Shown here: in pieces, positions 23,518 through 34,639 of the stretch
How the letters are laid out: each line of letters starts with the position of its first letter
Numbering within the stretch: the first letter of the stretch is position 1
Assembly (NCBI GenBank): GCA_036346225.1
Contig: JARFIW010001368.1
Coordinates: 248,001 to 312,000 of the forward strand
Direction: 5' to 3'
Length of the DNA: 64,000 bases
Source of the DNA: Platerodrilus igneus
Lineage: Eukaryota > Arthropoda > Insecta > Coleoptera > Lycidae
The notes under the pieces: model-generated
Databases searched by the model: none
Seen by the model: the letters and a program-made list of their open reading frames with translations, nothing else
Told to the model about the DNA's origin: nothing
Translations under genes and position numbers: made by a program

Positions 23518-23839
23518 AGGGCAAGTTGCAAGGTGGATAGAGCGGCTGCAGGAATATGACTTTGACACAGAACATCGGGTGGGAACTAGCCATCGGAATG
23601 CAGACGCTTTATCAAGGAAACCTTGTCCGGTGGACTGCAATCATTGCTCCAAGATGGAAGAGAAGATAAGTGTCATCCATAGAATGACGGTGACCGATGA
23701 TATTTGGCAACCCGAAAGAATACGAGAAGACCAGGAGAAGGACGCCGAATTGGGACGTATTATTGAGTGGATAAATAATGGACAACGACCAGCTTGGGAA
23801 GAAATTGGTATTTTAAGTAGGAGCCTGAAGGCATACTAG
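23465..23839 (+). pseudogene. Gypsy RNase H C-terminus and linker
   Basis: This part holds RTDHAALKWLLQFRNPEGQ and RNADALSRKPC, typical of the end of gypsy RNase H, followed by the connection to integrase. It ends at TAG (23837-23839), at a position where tyrosine-tryptophan is expected in relatives; a TGG to TAG change would explain it. Confidence 0.8.
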
Positions 23840-24304
23840 GCACAGTGGGACTCCTTGATGATTGGAAATAGAATCTTGAAACGACGCCTGGAATGTGAAG
23901 ATGGCACTGAGAGACTTCAAGTGATAGTGCCGAGAAGCAGAGTGCCGGAAGTGTTGCAGCACTTGCACGATGGTATTTCCGGAAGGCACTTTGGCGTGAA
24001 AAGAACTCTCGAAAGAGTGAGAGAAAGTTTCTATTGGGTGAACTGCAAAGATGATGTGAAGGAGTGGTGCCGGAAATGTGAATTGTGTGCCTCTGCAAAT
24101 GGCCCGGTCACAAAACGGAAAGCCCCAATGAGACAGTATAACGTGGAGAATCCGTTTGAGAGGGTAGCCATTGATATAGCTGGTCCGTTTCCTGAATCAG
24201 AGAAAGGAAATAAATACATCTTGGTTGCAATGAATTATTTTACCAAATGGCCGGAGGCATATACTATACCTAACCAAAAGCCGAGACGGTTACAGATGTA
24301 CTAG
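23840..24304 (+). pseudogene. Gypsy integrase zinc domain and core start
   Basis: The HHCC zinc-binding domain is visible as a His pair in LHDGISGRHFG and a Cys pair in WCRKCELC. The core begins with the first catalytic Asp in AIDIAGPFPES. A one-base shift near 24280 takes the frame to a stop at 24302-24304 while the homologous sequence goes on in another frame. Closely matched by 30720-31090. Confidence 0.8.
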
Positions 24305-24663
24305 TCAGGGAGTTGTTTTGTCGTTTTGGAGTTCCGTTGGAATTACACTCCGATCAAGGTCGGAACTTCGAATCGGCGTTGTTTCAAAACGTCTGCAAGC
24401 ATCTTAGAATCAGGAAGACTAGAACTACGCCACTTCAACCCCAATCGGATGGAATGGTTGAAAGAATGAACAGGACGTTAGGAAAGTACCTGGCCAAAGT
24501 TGTCTCTGAACATCAACGAGACTGGGACCAATATTTACATTTGTTCTTACTGGCGTACCGATCTTCGGTACACGACAGCACAGGATACTCGCCCGCTTGC
24601 GTAATGCTAGGACGTAAACTGCGGCTACCATGTGATCTTCAGTTTGGATTTAAACCTGGATAA
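24305..24663 (+). pseudogene. Gypsy integrase catalytic core, second half
   Basis: Contains the second catalytic Asp (LHSDQGRNFES) and the catalytic Glu (QSDGMVERMNRTLGKYL), so the DDE triad of the fold is retained. It ends at TAA (24661-24663). The same TAA is present in the second copy at 31464-31466, so this lesion predates the separation of the two copies. Confidence 0.8.
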
Positions 24664-25107
24664 GAGATCACCGGTGAAGATTACGTTAGTAAGATTCGTG
24701 AAAGATCAAATAGCATTTACGAAAACGTCCGAAAGAATATCCAGGCAGCAAGCGATCGAATGAAATCACAATATGACACGAGAGCACAAGAAGGTGGTTA
24801 TCAACCTGGAGATTTGGTGTGGTTGTATAATCCACAAAGAAAACGTGGGTTGTCGCCAAAATTACAAAGACAATGGGAAGGCCCGTACGAAGTAATGAAA
24901 AGGATTAATGATTTAGTGTACCGGATCAGAAGATCTCCCCGTGGTAAACCGAAAGTGGTACACTTTGACCGTTTAACATCCTACGCTGGCAATAACCAGG
25001 AAGGCTCGAATAAAGAGAATGGCATTCGACAAGTTATTAATCATGAGCCAAATGTAGATTTTGAGAGTCACAATTGGTTGAAAATAGGATGCAAATATCA
25101 GAGGTAG
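24664..25107 (+). pseudogene. Gypsy integrase C-terminal domain, chimeric end
   Basis: Reads through as EITGEDYVSKIRERSNSIYE, then the GPY-like core QRQWEGPYEVMKRINDLVYR of the integrase C-terminus. The last 13 codons of the open frame (25066-25107) come from the adjoining LTR-like unit, not from the element, as shown by comparison with 54340-54365 (reverse strand) and with the other copy at 31866. Confidence 0.8.
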
Positions 25108-25312
25108 AAACAACAATTTCTGTACAAAATTAATTAGTTTTTCTCGGACATGCTTGCGTGCCGTGTGTTGAAATTTCTGAGATTTAAATGGGACGAGTGA
25201 AAATTCGTAAAATCGACGCGCGAGCGACAGACTGGGAACATAGAATGAGGAATTCTTTAGAATTACCCGTTTTGAGGACAAAAGCGACGTGCCGGCTTTT
25301 GCTATATATACC

Positions 25313-25320
25313 GAGATGAA
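25313..25320 (+). promoter_or_regulatory. LTR TATA box
   Basis: TATATATA conserved at the equivalent place in the units at about 48000, 49610, 52013 and 54148, in matching relative orientation. It is followed at about 20-30 bases by a likely transcription start region with an AATAAA-like AAAATAAAC. Confidence 0.5.
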
Positions 25321-26462
25321 AATAAACAAGCCCTCTTAGACTTTTGACTATTCGATGCGTTAAAAGCTCTTACATCCGCGACTTGATTGAAGATGTTAAA
25401 CAGTGCATTTTAGTTTGATAAAATAATTTAAAATTTTGCTCGTATATTTTAGTGATTCAAAATAGTTGGTTATTTACGTGCTAACATGAATGTACTTCAG
25501 TGCACTTAGATACAAGGTAATAAAATTTAGTTTCACTGTACCAATTAGCAAAATTTACAACGACAAATGTATAAACAAAAGTAGGCAGTTTTGGCGTATA
25601 TTGGTGAAAGAAGTATGAAGTTATTTGCTATTTTTCGGGGTGTTAATAATTAAATGGTTCAAATACGTGTCTGGATCCACGAAACAAGGGTCAGATATAC
25701 ATAGATGAGTTCCGGAAAAGCCCAGAAACAACTTAAAATGGTGATGGAGAAAATTTTAAAAGCGTTGAGAATTAGAAGCGGTAAATATAATCCTGTTGGA
25801 ATGGTGTGATTAACTAAAGGGACGATGTACTTTAAGCTACGAGGACAGTAACCTTCAGGTAAATTATACTATTTTGTTTGACATTTTGTGTGTGTTGAAT
25901 AACTTTATAATTGATTTACTTTAAATGGACATTAGTGAAATTGTACTAACCATAAAATTTTAATTTTAAGATGAAATTTGCTTGTTGAAGTAGAAAGGGG
26001 TATTTAGTTTTGATGTTCGGTAATATGATGAAAATTTGGGTATGTCTTTGAGCTCAATTAGACGAACCTGGTTAATTAACGTAAAGGGGTGGTAGATGCT
26101 CCTTTATACTCAGACTCCGGTCTGCTTATATTGTTATATTAATTAGTAGGCATCCAACAAGGACTTTAATTTTGGATGCACATTAAAATGATAATAAAAT
26201 TAATCTTGAAATTCTTTTAAAACTGAAATTTATGCTGAGTTTTAATTTTGAAATTTTAATGTATTCTGAATATTGATGTAAATAGAGTTAACGTTGATGT
26301 TTTTGGTAGGAATGTGTTTTTTTTTATGAATGAGGAGGTTTATAACATTAGGTGAGCAGCCGAGGCGAAAAGAGGATCACAGCTTCGCCCAATCTGTGGG
26401 ACTAGAATTTTTTGTTGAAAGGACCCAGTTCCCGCATTCAAAGGAGATATCACAGCAAAATT

Positions 26463-26478
26463 TCTGGTGCCCCGAATT
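26463..26478 (+). other. Candidate retroelement primer-binding site region
   Basis: TGGTGCCCCGAATTCG starts with the TGG expected of a tRNA-3'-end complement and lies just past the CACAGCAA end of the LTR-like unit. The equivalent on the minus strand near 46886-46900 reads TGGTGCCCAATTCGAGAGG. Coordinates are accurate to within a few bases. Confidence 0.45.
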
Positions 26479-26482
26479 CGTG

Positions 26483-29400
26483 ATGAAATATTTTTTCATT
26501 TTAAAATGAAATGAACATAGAAAATTTAATAAAAAAAACCTACAATTCCTTTCTCTTGATTCTTTTCAGTCCAGGTTCATGGGCATCTTTGATACTAATT
26601 ATATTATACTCTATTTAGACCAGTAAAAAAAAATAATCAACCATCAAATATTTTTTACATTTTCAAATAAAATTAAGATTATCCCTTTTAAACAGTAACT
26701 CAAAATCCATTTTGTTTCCGATTTTAATTTAAAATTAAAACATTGAAAACCTGTAAATGGCCCGAAAAACTAGTTTTTTATTTAAATTTATTTTAAATTT
26801 GTAATTAATTCGGGAAGAAACCCAGTAATTATGAAAATTATTTATTACTCCTATTTAAAAAACGAAAGAAAAAAACCCAGATGTAAAATAAAATTTATTA
26901 AATTCCTAGAATTAAAAGCTTTATTCTTTAATTTATTTAAATCTAATAAGTTAGTTAACGATTATTTTCAATAGAAAATATGAAAACCTTAAAATTCATC
27001 CCCTAAAATTTTAAGTTTATGTTTAAACAACACATTAAAAGCTTCTGAATTTTTAAGATACTCGTTCGATCGTAAAGATTTGCGTCGGTGCTTTAGCCTT
27101 GAATAAGAAACCTTGGTTTTTTAAAGCTCTTTCGGGCCGAACAATTCCAAATTAATTAATTTTTCAATGATCTTAGTTAATTACGTTTAAATTTACGTAT
27201 AGTCATTACGGTTTTTAAGATAAAGTTCACCTAAATTAAAATTTAATCGCATTATGTATCAAATTTGACCAAAGACATTTAATTTTAAAAAGATATTAAC
27301 AAACCTATTTAGCGGGATTTACAACGTCAAGTAAAGAGGCAACAATTTTGATTATAGATTCCATCACTCAGGCGTTCCGAAAAACAATTTTAAAATAAAT
27401 TTTCGAAATTTTGTTTACCGTTTTAAATTCCAAAATTTAGGGTACGATTTTCGAAAAATTATATAAATCCCGGTTGCTGACAACTGGAACATAGCAATAG
27501 AATTCCTTGATACCGTTTTAGAAAAGCCACTCCGGCTTCCTTTCTTATATACAATGAATAACACCTCTTAACTTTTGTTTGAGCGGTAAAAGTTTACGTC
27601 CGCGTCTTTTATCTGAGATTGTTAAACGTGCTTTTAGTTTTAACAATATTTTAAAATTTTGCTGTTATTTTAATAAAATAATGGTATTACCTAACAATTT
27701 CAATAAACAAGGTATAAAATTTATTACCGACCATTAACAAAATTTCAACGAAATGGTTAACAAAAGGATTTTGTGAAAATTTTTTTGGGTAATAAGTAAG
27801 CAAAGGTATATTCGAAACCAACAACTTAAAAGGGAAATTTAAAGCTATTAGTAATTAACTGTTGGATGTGGTACAAAGGCGTTTATGTAACTCGAATCTT
27901 TTTTCTTTGTGAATTTAATTATTTCTTAAGGTAAATTTTACCAAATTTATTTAAAATTTGCTTAAAGGTTTTTTATGTCGAAAATTGGGTATTTTAATTA
28001 CTGGTATACAAAGGTGTGGCCTTTTCTACGCTATTATTTAATTTGTCAAGCTTATTTTGTGCTAAAGAAAATAACTAATCTTTTAAAACTAAATTACTTT
28101 ATTTAATTTTAAATTCATAATAATTATTTTGTGATTGTTTTTTTTAAAGAGTTTTATTGGTCGAAAGTCCCAATGGACATTTTTTTAAGCCGTTCATCAA
28201 GTTTAAAATCTGTGCCGAATAAATATTTTTCTTTAATAAATAACTGAAAATTTAAAAACCTAAATTCTGTTTTTTTCTCTTCAGTCCGGTGTTTGGAATC
28301 CTTTGTACTAGTTTGATTTAGCCCTTAAATAAAACACAAATAATACAACATATAAATATTTATTACATGATTTCCCACTGGAATATAATATTCAGCTTAT
28401 TTTATCCCTTTTCAGTTTAGCACCTATAAAATCTATATCTCGACTTACTGGATTTTAATTTAACAACTTAATGACAATCGAAGGCCAAAAATTTGTTTTT
28501 ATTTAACTTATTTTAATTTGTATACTTATGATACCCTATGTTAAATTATAAAACTTATTTTTTGACTCGCTACTTAAAAAAAAAACCTTTGATACAAAAA
28601 TTTTTAATCATTCTATGATAATAACAATTTATTACACTTTGAATTATTTAAATACATATAATTTTTTATAAATAATTAACTTAAATTTCGTAACAATTTT
28701 AAATATTATATTTAAAAACCCAATCAAAATACGACATTTCTTTAAAAGAAGTCGTTGGACGTAATATTAACCTGCTTTCTATTTGACACCATTTAGTTTT
28801 CTTCAAGGTCTCATCACTTCAATTATTCACTTTTTATATTAGCAATTCATTTATTTAATTAAATTATATATATTAATTTAAAAAATTGCCTAAATTAAAA
28901 TTAACTGCTTATTTTCCGATAAGATCCAACAGTATATTTAATTTCTATAACATATTTATTAAAATTTATTCCCATTAGTTATAAGCCATCGAATAAGACA
29001 AGCTAACCTTGATTTAAGATTCGCCTTGGCCCCCTTCCTAAAATGCTACATTTAAAATAATTTTCACCCAATTTTTTCACTTTAATCTCAAATTTCGCTT
29101 TATTTTTAATTCCCAAATTAATGATTAATATCCCCTTTACACAATCGACAATATATATCTCCGATTGACTTTTAAAATTCTATCTCCGGCCCTTTCTTAG
29201 ATTTATATTCTTACCTTTTCGTCCAGAGAATGATATTAGTCCTCTTTTCCAGGACTGCCTATATTTTTATGTGTTTATTACAAATTTTAAATTTATAAAA
29301 AGTACCCTTCAAAACATTAGGTTATGCAATTAATTTCACTTTTACACTAACATTTTACTTGATTGTTTTAAGGTATTTTATTTATTGCAACCGGCTTTTA

Positions 29401-30719
29401 TGAAATGTTGAACGTTTTACCTGGTATTATCTGATTCTTCTCAGTTTTGGTAGTTAATTGCATTGTATTTTTTTTTAACCCAAATTTAATCTTATTTTAA
29501 AATTTTGTTAATTTTTACTTTAAAATGAATGGAAAACTTTCGCGAATCTGTTGTTCTTATAACAGGGTGTTTGAAATTCCTATGTTTTCTTCCCTTAAAA
29601 AACTAACAATATCAATTGCTTTAATGATTCCCTGGTTCTTATATTGCACTTTATTTTATCGCATTTCATCTTTGCCTAATTTACTCTCGAATTAAAATGG
29701 TTATTATTTGAACCATTACCTTGTCCATAAAAATTATATTTCCCTTATCTTCATTCGTATTAACTTAACTCTTTTGTTAAATAAACCTTACTTTATCTTA
29801 TCGTACATTTATTTGTAATTACAAAATTTAGTATCGTTTTAATGAAAAAATATTATTACTTTTTTAAATTATTTAAAATTACACTGTTTAATTAATTAAT
29901 TTTAAATTCTTTATCAAAACTATCTTTCTATCAAACCCAAGTCCCAATAAAACCTATTATCTTTATAAAAAGAGTGTGGAACGTTCTTAAAACCTCTTTC
30001 TCAATCTTTATATAATGCAAGTTTCTGTTTTTGAATTTTTCATTTAAATTTATATTAAGCAATTAAATCAACCTAAAAGATATAAAAATAATTTTATAAT
30101 AAAAATTGAACCGGATTTTTTCATTAACGCATCCTAATCATAATTTACTATTTGCATCATTAAGCGGCTCATTTAATAAAAGAATTTTATTCCCCATTCG
30201 GATTTTACGCCGATTCGAAAATTGTCTACCACAGTTAACTTCATTTAAATTGTTCATACCCTTTGGCGTACCTATAACTTTATTAGCACCACCAATTTAA
30301 TTCTCTTCTTTCAGATATTCTCTGATCAATTCCCAAACTTAGAAGTGTTTGGCACCTCCCAAATGGAAATTGTATATTATCCCCACGGATGCTGGATTAT
30401 TCTACCGCTTCAATTAGAACCTTCTTATATAACATACTCCCAGACCGAAATTTTTTACCTCCACGGCAGATCCCTAGTTATTATTGGTTTTGTTTAAAAT
30501 GAAAATTCCCAAAATTACTTACTATTAATCGGAATATACATTTTATTGCATTATAATTTTTCTTTAATTATATAGATACTTATTTTTAGGACATCTCGGC
30601 CTTTGTTGAGTTTAGAAAAAGTCTATCACTGTCTGTTAATAATACAAATAATGACCCTTCCGTATGATGGAATAGATGAGCCCTGATAAATGTCACTCAA
30701 ATTTACAATAATATCTTCG
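26483..30719. other. Indel-rich patchwork of earlier elements
   Basis: There is no coding potential. By eye, 26520-27560 follows 14690-16060; 27560-28230 follows about 25350-26400; 28240-30650 follows about 14690-17600. Each match preserves order and motifs such as TATTATCTTTATAAAAA...GTGTGGAACGTTC, but is riddled with short deletions and insertions, and TA tracts are collapsed. The pattern is more like uncorrected long-read sequence or a poorly resolved repeat than neutral divergence. Confidence 0.6.
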
Positions 30720-31880
30720 TGAACAATCGAATGTCAGCACTTGCACGATGTAATTTCCAGGCACTTTGGCTAATAATTGAACCTCTCGAAAGAGTGAGAG
30801 AAAGTTTCTATTGGGTGAACTGCAAAGATGATGTGAAGGAGTGGTGCCTGGAAATGTGAATCCTGTGTCCATTGCAAATGGCCCGGTCACAAAACGGAAA
30901 GCCCCAATGAGACAGTATAATCGTGGAGAATCCGTTTGAGAGGGTACGCCATTTGATATAGCTGGTCCGTTTCCTGTAATCAGAGAAATGGAAATTAACA
31001 TACATCTTGGTTGCAATGAATTATTTTACCAAATGGCCGGAGGCATATACTATACCTAACCAAAAGCTCGTAGACGGTTATCAGATCCGTACTAGATCTA
31101 GGAGTTGTTTTGAACTCGTTTTGGAATTCCGGTTGGAATTACACTTCGATCAAGTGTCGGAACTTACGCAATCGGCGTTGTTTCAAAACGTCTGCAAGCA
31201 TCTTAGAATCAGGAAGACTCAGAACTACGCCACTTCAACCCCAATCGGATGGACCTGGTTGAAAGAATGAACAGGACGTTAGAAAGTACCTGGCCAAAGT
31301 TGTACTCTGAACATCAACGAGACTGGGACCAATATTTACATTTGTTCTTACTTGGCGTACCGATCTTCGGTACACGACAGCACAGGATACTCGCCCGCTA
31401 TGCGTAATGCTAGGACGTAAACTGCGGCTACCATGTGATCTTCAGTTTGGATTTAAACCTGGATAAGAGATCACCGGTGAAGATTACGTTAGTAAGATTC
31501 GTGAAAGATCAAATAGCATTTACGAATAAGGTCCGAAAGAATATCCAGGCAGCAAGCTGATCGAACTGAAATCACAATACTGACACGAGAGCACAAGAAG
31601 GTGGTTATCAACCTGGAGATTTGGTGTGGTTGTATAATCCACTAAAGTAAAACGTGCGGTTGTCTGCCAAAATTACTAAAGACAATGGGAAGGCCCGTAC
31701 GAAGTAATGAAAAGGATTAATGACTTTAGTGTACCGGATCAGAAGATACATCCCGTGGTAAACCGAAAGTGGTACACTTTGACCGTTTAACATCCTACGC
31801 TGGCAATAACCATGGAAGGCTCGATATAAAGAATGGCATTCGACAAGTTATTAATCATTGAGCCAAATGTAGATTTTGAC
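30720..31880 (+). pseudogene. Second gypsy integrase copy, indel-rich
   Basis: Matches 23935-25060 almost base for base except for frequent one-base indels. It runs from CAGCACTTGCACGATG through the integrase core (an ORF at 31007-31270 covers part of it) to the GPY region and the tail INHEPNVDFDE. It shares the TAA lesion (31464-31466) with copy 1. Unlike copy 1, it continues past the pol end into unique sequence and then the macrodomain, so this copy shows the true downstream structure of the element. Confidence 0.85.
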
Positions 31881-31944
31881 GAGTTTTCTGGCGGCGTAAT
31901 GGTGGTTCCGCTAAGGCGAGATTTGGTGTTAGTTGTCTGATATA

Positions 31945-32360
31945 ACAGCAAGATCTGTTTAGAGCCAGAAGAGTATTCCTTGCACATTGCGTAGCTCAAG
32001 ATCTGGGAATGTCAAGGAATAGCTGTTGTTTTCAAGTAAAAGTCCTTGGATGTGTGGATGAATTAGTACAACAGCAGCCAACTGTAGGAAAAGCTTTGGC
32101 TCTTCAAGATAAAAATCGTTATGTTTACTATCTGGTCACCAAAATTCTTCATGGCAGAGACCTAGTTATGACTATCTATGGGAGGCTTTGTTAAATCTTA
32201 AAGCTCATATGGTGGAAGATGGAGTAACGAGACTAGCGGTGCCCAAGCTAGGCTGTGGACTGGATCGCTTAGATTGAAGGACTAAGTTCGAAATATGCAT
32301 AGTATGTTTTCCAGAACCAACTTTCAGGTGCCTTGTTTGATTGTCTATCAACCGGTTGCC
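31945..32360 (+). pseudogene. OARD1/TARG1-like macrodomain (ADP-ribose hydrolase), broken
   Basis: Conceptual translation in more than one frame gives the landmarks of the OARD1 (TARG1/C6orf130) macrodomain family in order: AHCVAQDLGMS, GIAVVFK, VDELVQQQPTVGKALALQ, RYVYYLVTK, then LAVPKLGCGLDRL, then a C-terminal strand ending IVYQPV. In the human enzyme, the Lys of the YLITK motif and the Asp of GCGLDRL are catalytic; both are present here. Known members remove ADP-ribose from glutamate and hydrolyse O-acetyl-ADP-ribose. The reading frame is interrupted several times, so no intact protein is encoded here. It starts less than 80 bases after the gypsy pol tail and ends about 150 bases before a polypurine tract and LTR, so it appears to be part of the retroelement. 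A host gene fragment next to the element is the alternative. Confidence 0.75.
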
Positions 32361-32503
32361 TGATCCAAGACCAAGACTAAGAGTGTTGGCACTGTTATCT
32401 TCCAACGACGCGGTGGATGCACCAGAGGAGATAGCTGCCGATACCGTCATCTTTCTTCGAATTGGCGTCAAAATGTATTTGCAGTTACGAGAGGTAACGG
32501 TTT

Positions 32504-32517
32504 TAAAGAGGGGGAAG
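32504..32517 (+). other. Polypurine tract of plus-strand gypsy element
   Basis: AAAGAGGGGGAAG immediately before TGTTGCGAG, the inferred start of the 3' LTR. LTR retroelements prime plus-strand DNA synthesis from such a tract. Confidence 0.6.
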
Positions 32518-33126
32518 TGTTGCGAGCTACTATTAGGCAACCCGTCAAACACACAAGCGTTGTAGGGTCTGCATAGTCTCCAGGATTCTAGAATGCTTCT
32601 AGCAATCAAACACACAAAACGCCGCCAGCACTGTTTATTCTCACTAGACCGGGAAGCTTCTCGTAATTACCAGAAGATGAGTCATATCTTTAAATCTGAG
32701 TATATATAAGACCGCTAATAAATGCAAGGGTCAGTCTATACTAGAATGTCGAATATAAATTATATCGTTGTAGAGTAATAGTAGTTTGAGCTTTTAGAAG
32801 TTCAAGAGTATACATAAATGTTATATGCTGTGTCTAATGTACATGCAGCTTGTAGTATACATAAACAGACAAAGTGTAAAATAAATAAATAGTTGTGTTA
32901 ATGTTGTTAATGGACCTATGGTAAAGAAGTTAGTTAAGAAGATATTAGTGATTGTAAATTCATTAGTGTAATAGTGCTTCATTGTTAAGTGGACTGAAAA
33001 CATCTATAAACAAGGCATATACTGTTAATTAAACTTGCGAACAGTGAGTAATAAAGATGTTTGTTATTACTTGTTTTTAAGTTAGAGAAACGCGGTAGTA
33101 GTAGCCCGCTTTAGGAATATATCACA
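32518..33126 (+). mobile_element. Probable 3' LTR of the macrodomain-bearing gypsy element
   Basis: About 609 bp, beginning TGTTGCGAGC after the polypurine tract and ending TATATCACA, giving TGT...ACA termini. It has a TATA box at 32701-32709 and is followed immediately by sequence of an unrelated minus-strand element. No second copy exists in the window to confirm the ends. Confidence 0.55.
32701..32709 (+). promoter_or_regulatory. LTR TATA box
   Basis: TATATATAAG, then ACCGCTAATAAATGCAAGG; position within the LTR and following AATAAA are as expected for a U3-R boundary. Confidence 0.5.
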
Positions 33127-33129
33127 GTA

Positions 33130-33807
33130 TTCAAAACATAAAATTTTAATTGCTCTCTGCTCTTCTCGGTTAATGTCGTGTTCTACGGGGTTGTAATCGT
33201 TTTCTAAATTTTCCTCAATTCTATTTCGTTAAAATTAAATTCATCTACGTTAATTGGTTTTGTTGATGATAGTTCTACGGGGTAGTCGTTTGAGTTTAAA
33301 ATCGTCGTAGTGACATAATTATTTTTTATTTGTACTAATGTGGTGAGGGTTTCTATTCCTGGCTGAAATGTTGTGTGATTTATTATTCCTAATTCGTTCT
33401 TTGAGTTTACTGGGATTTTTACTTTTTTCCGTTCGGGGTTCTACTGTGTATTTTTGTTCGATTTAGGTATTTTGAAATTTAATGGGGATTCGTCTGTGTT
33501 TTGTTCTCAATAAACGGTTTTTTATATCAATGTTGGCTCCTAAGTTTCTTAAAAGGTGCAGTCTTATAAGTCCGTCGTATTTAGCGTTGAAATTCAAATA
33601 TACAAACTTGTGTTTCATTTTTACATTGAATGTACTAGTTAAGGGTATATTAGCTACGAATTGGTGTAGGGTCGTTTGAGGGCTGTTTTAATTTTAAATG
33701 GTTCTCTCTCTACATAATCTAGTGTTTTTTTACGGGTCGTAATTAGTGTTTTTGAGGATCCGGAATCGATTAATAGTTTAAGTTTGGCATGGGGTATTTC
33801 TATATAT
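33130..33807 (-). pseudogene. Gypsy protease region (minus strand)
   Basis: Minus-strand translation near 33745-33790 gives KLKLLIDSGSSKTLI, the aspartic protease active-site DSG motif with its hydrophobic lead. The following sequence has many stops. It adjoins the 8-bp hAT target duplication on its right. It would have cleaved the polyprotein in the parent element. Confidence 0.65.
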
Positions 33808-33815
33808 GGTCGTAC
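33808..33815. repeat. hAT target-site duplication, left
   Basis: GGTCGTAC, matching GGTAGTAC at 34842-34849 in 7 of 8 positions. Eight bp is the duplication length of hAT elements. Confidence 0.75.
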
Positions 33816-33869
33816 CAGAGATGAAATGAGTCACCAAAAAAGTAACCCATGACTTAGTGACCCAAATAG

Positions 33870-33975
33870 GTATGACTCACGACCCATTGACTCACTGGCC
33901 CAAATTGACCCGATGACCCAAATTGACCGGGTGATCCAAATTGACCCGGTGACCCAAATTGACCCATGGACCCAA
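33870..33975. repeat. hAT subterminal repeats, left
   Basis: Tandem units of roughly 16 bp, GACCCAAATTGACCCG, with variants. The inverted counterpart is at 34640-34800. Confidence 0.8.
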
Positions 33976-34160
33976 GATAATTTACTTCTACGCTAATGAA
34001 ATATTGTCATCAACAAAATACTGTATTTATTTTAAATAATCATAAAATGTAAACAAAAGCACTAAAGAATAAACAAAAATTATAATATATAAATACAAAT
34101 TATCTTATAAACTTACCTAATAAAAGAAGGTTACATCACTTATGAATTTATGATGACTAG

Positions 34161-34335
34161 GCTATATTTTTAAAATTCCGTTTTTTAGAGATTTTGAAAC
34201 AATAAGTGGACTTTCTACGGCATCAGTCTTGAGTTGTGCCGTATCTTTACGTGTCATTTTTCCAGCACCAGAAAAATGTCTCTCAGACTCAGCAGATGAA
34301 GCTGAAATTACTAGGATTTTATCGGCAATTTTGCT
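34161..34335 (-). pseudogene. hAT transposase C-terminal (dimerisation) remnant
   Basis: The minus strand encodes an open stretch of about 50 codons with SASSAESERHFSGAGKMTRK and a following leucine-containing tail, ending at a stop at 34161-34163. The SxAxERxFSxAG motif belongs to the hAT C-terminal dimerisation domain. Upstream parts of the transposase (zinc finger, DDE core) are not recognisable in the remaining 600 bp. Confidence 0.7.
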
Positions 34336-34639
34336 CAGCAGGAAGTACTTCTTTTATTAACACGCTACCATTTTAATGGATGAAATCGTGCTTCATCATT
34401 ATCCTTATCGCTATTAAAGGAACCAATTAAACTTTTATAAGTGCGTTCTTCGTTGCTTATAAAATTTCACAGTTTTTCTTCGGACTGCTGTTTAAAATCT
34501 AAAGTGCGTGTGAAAAGTAACTAACTGAATCAATAACTTTATGTCTAATTTTGTAAACCTACTTAATAAACTGACCTGAGAGTTTACTAAACTATGGCTT
34601 TACCTAGAAAAAGTCAATCTATCACTTTATTAATTTGGA

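Larger units (their letters stand above)
20612..25066 (+). mobile_element. Ty3/gypsy retrotransposon body (gag-pol), defective
   Basis: The order gag, protease, reverse transcriptase, RNase H, integrase identifies a Ty3/gypsy element. Neither a 5' LTR nor a primer-binding site is visible just upstream, so the left side is truncated. On the right, the body joins an LTR-like unit at about 25066, whereas its relative at 30720-31880 continues into a macrodomain. The body has at least three in-frame stops and two or more frameshifts and cannot encode an intact polyprotein. Confidence 0.9.
25067..26482 (+). mobile_element. LTR-like unit (truncated), plus orientation
   Basis: Reverse-complement match to 52979-54365, the same family as the units inside the Harbinger gene. 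It contains a TATA box (TATATATA, 25313-25320), a splice-donor-like CAG|GTAAAT after AACCTT near 25860, and the conserved GAGCTCAATTAGACGAACC block near 26050. The end CACAGCAA at 26475-26482 is followed closely by TGGTGCCCCGAATTCG, a plausible primer-binding site. The distal end is missing because it is fused to the gypsy body at 25066. Confidence 0.65.

Noticed and set aside
32341..32565. 74-codon ORF following the macrodomain
   Set aside because: It crosses the polypurine tract into the LTR, so its end cannot be a natural protein end; its first part may belong to the broken macrodomain gene.
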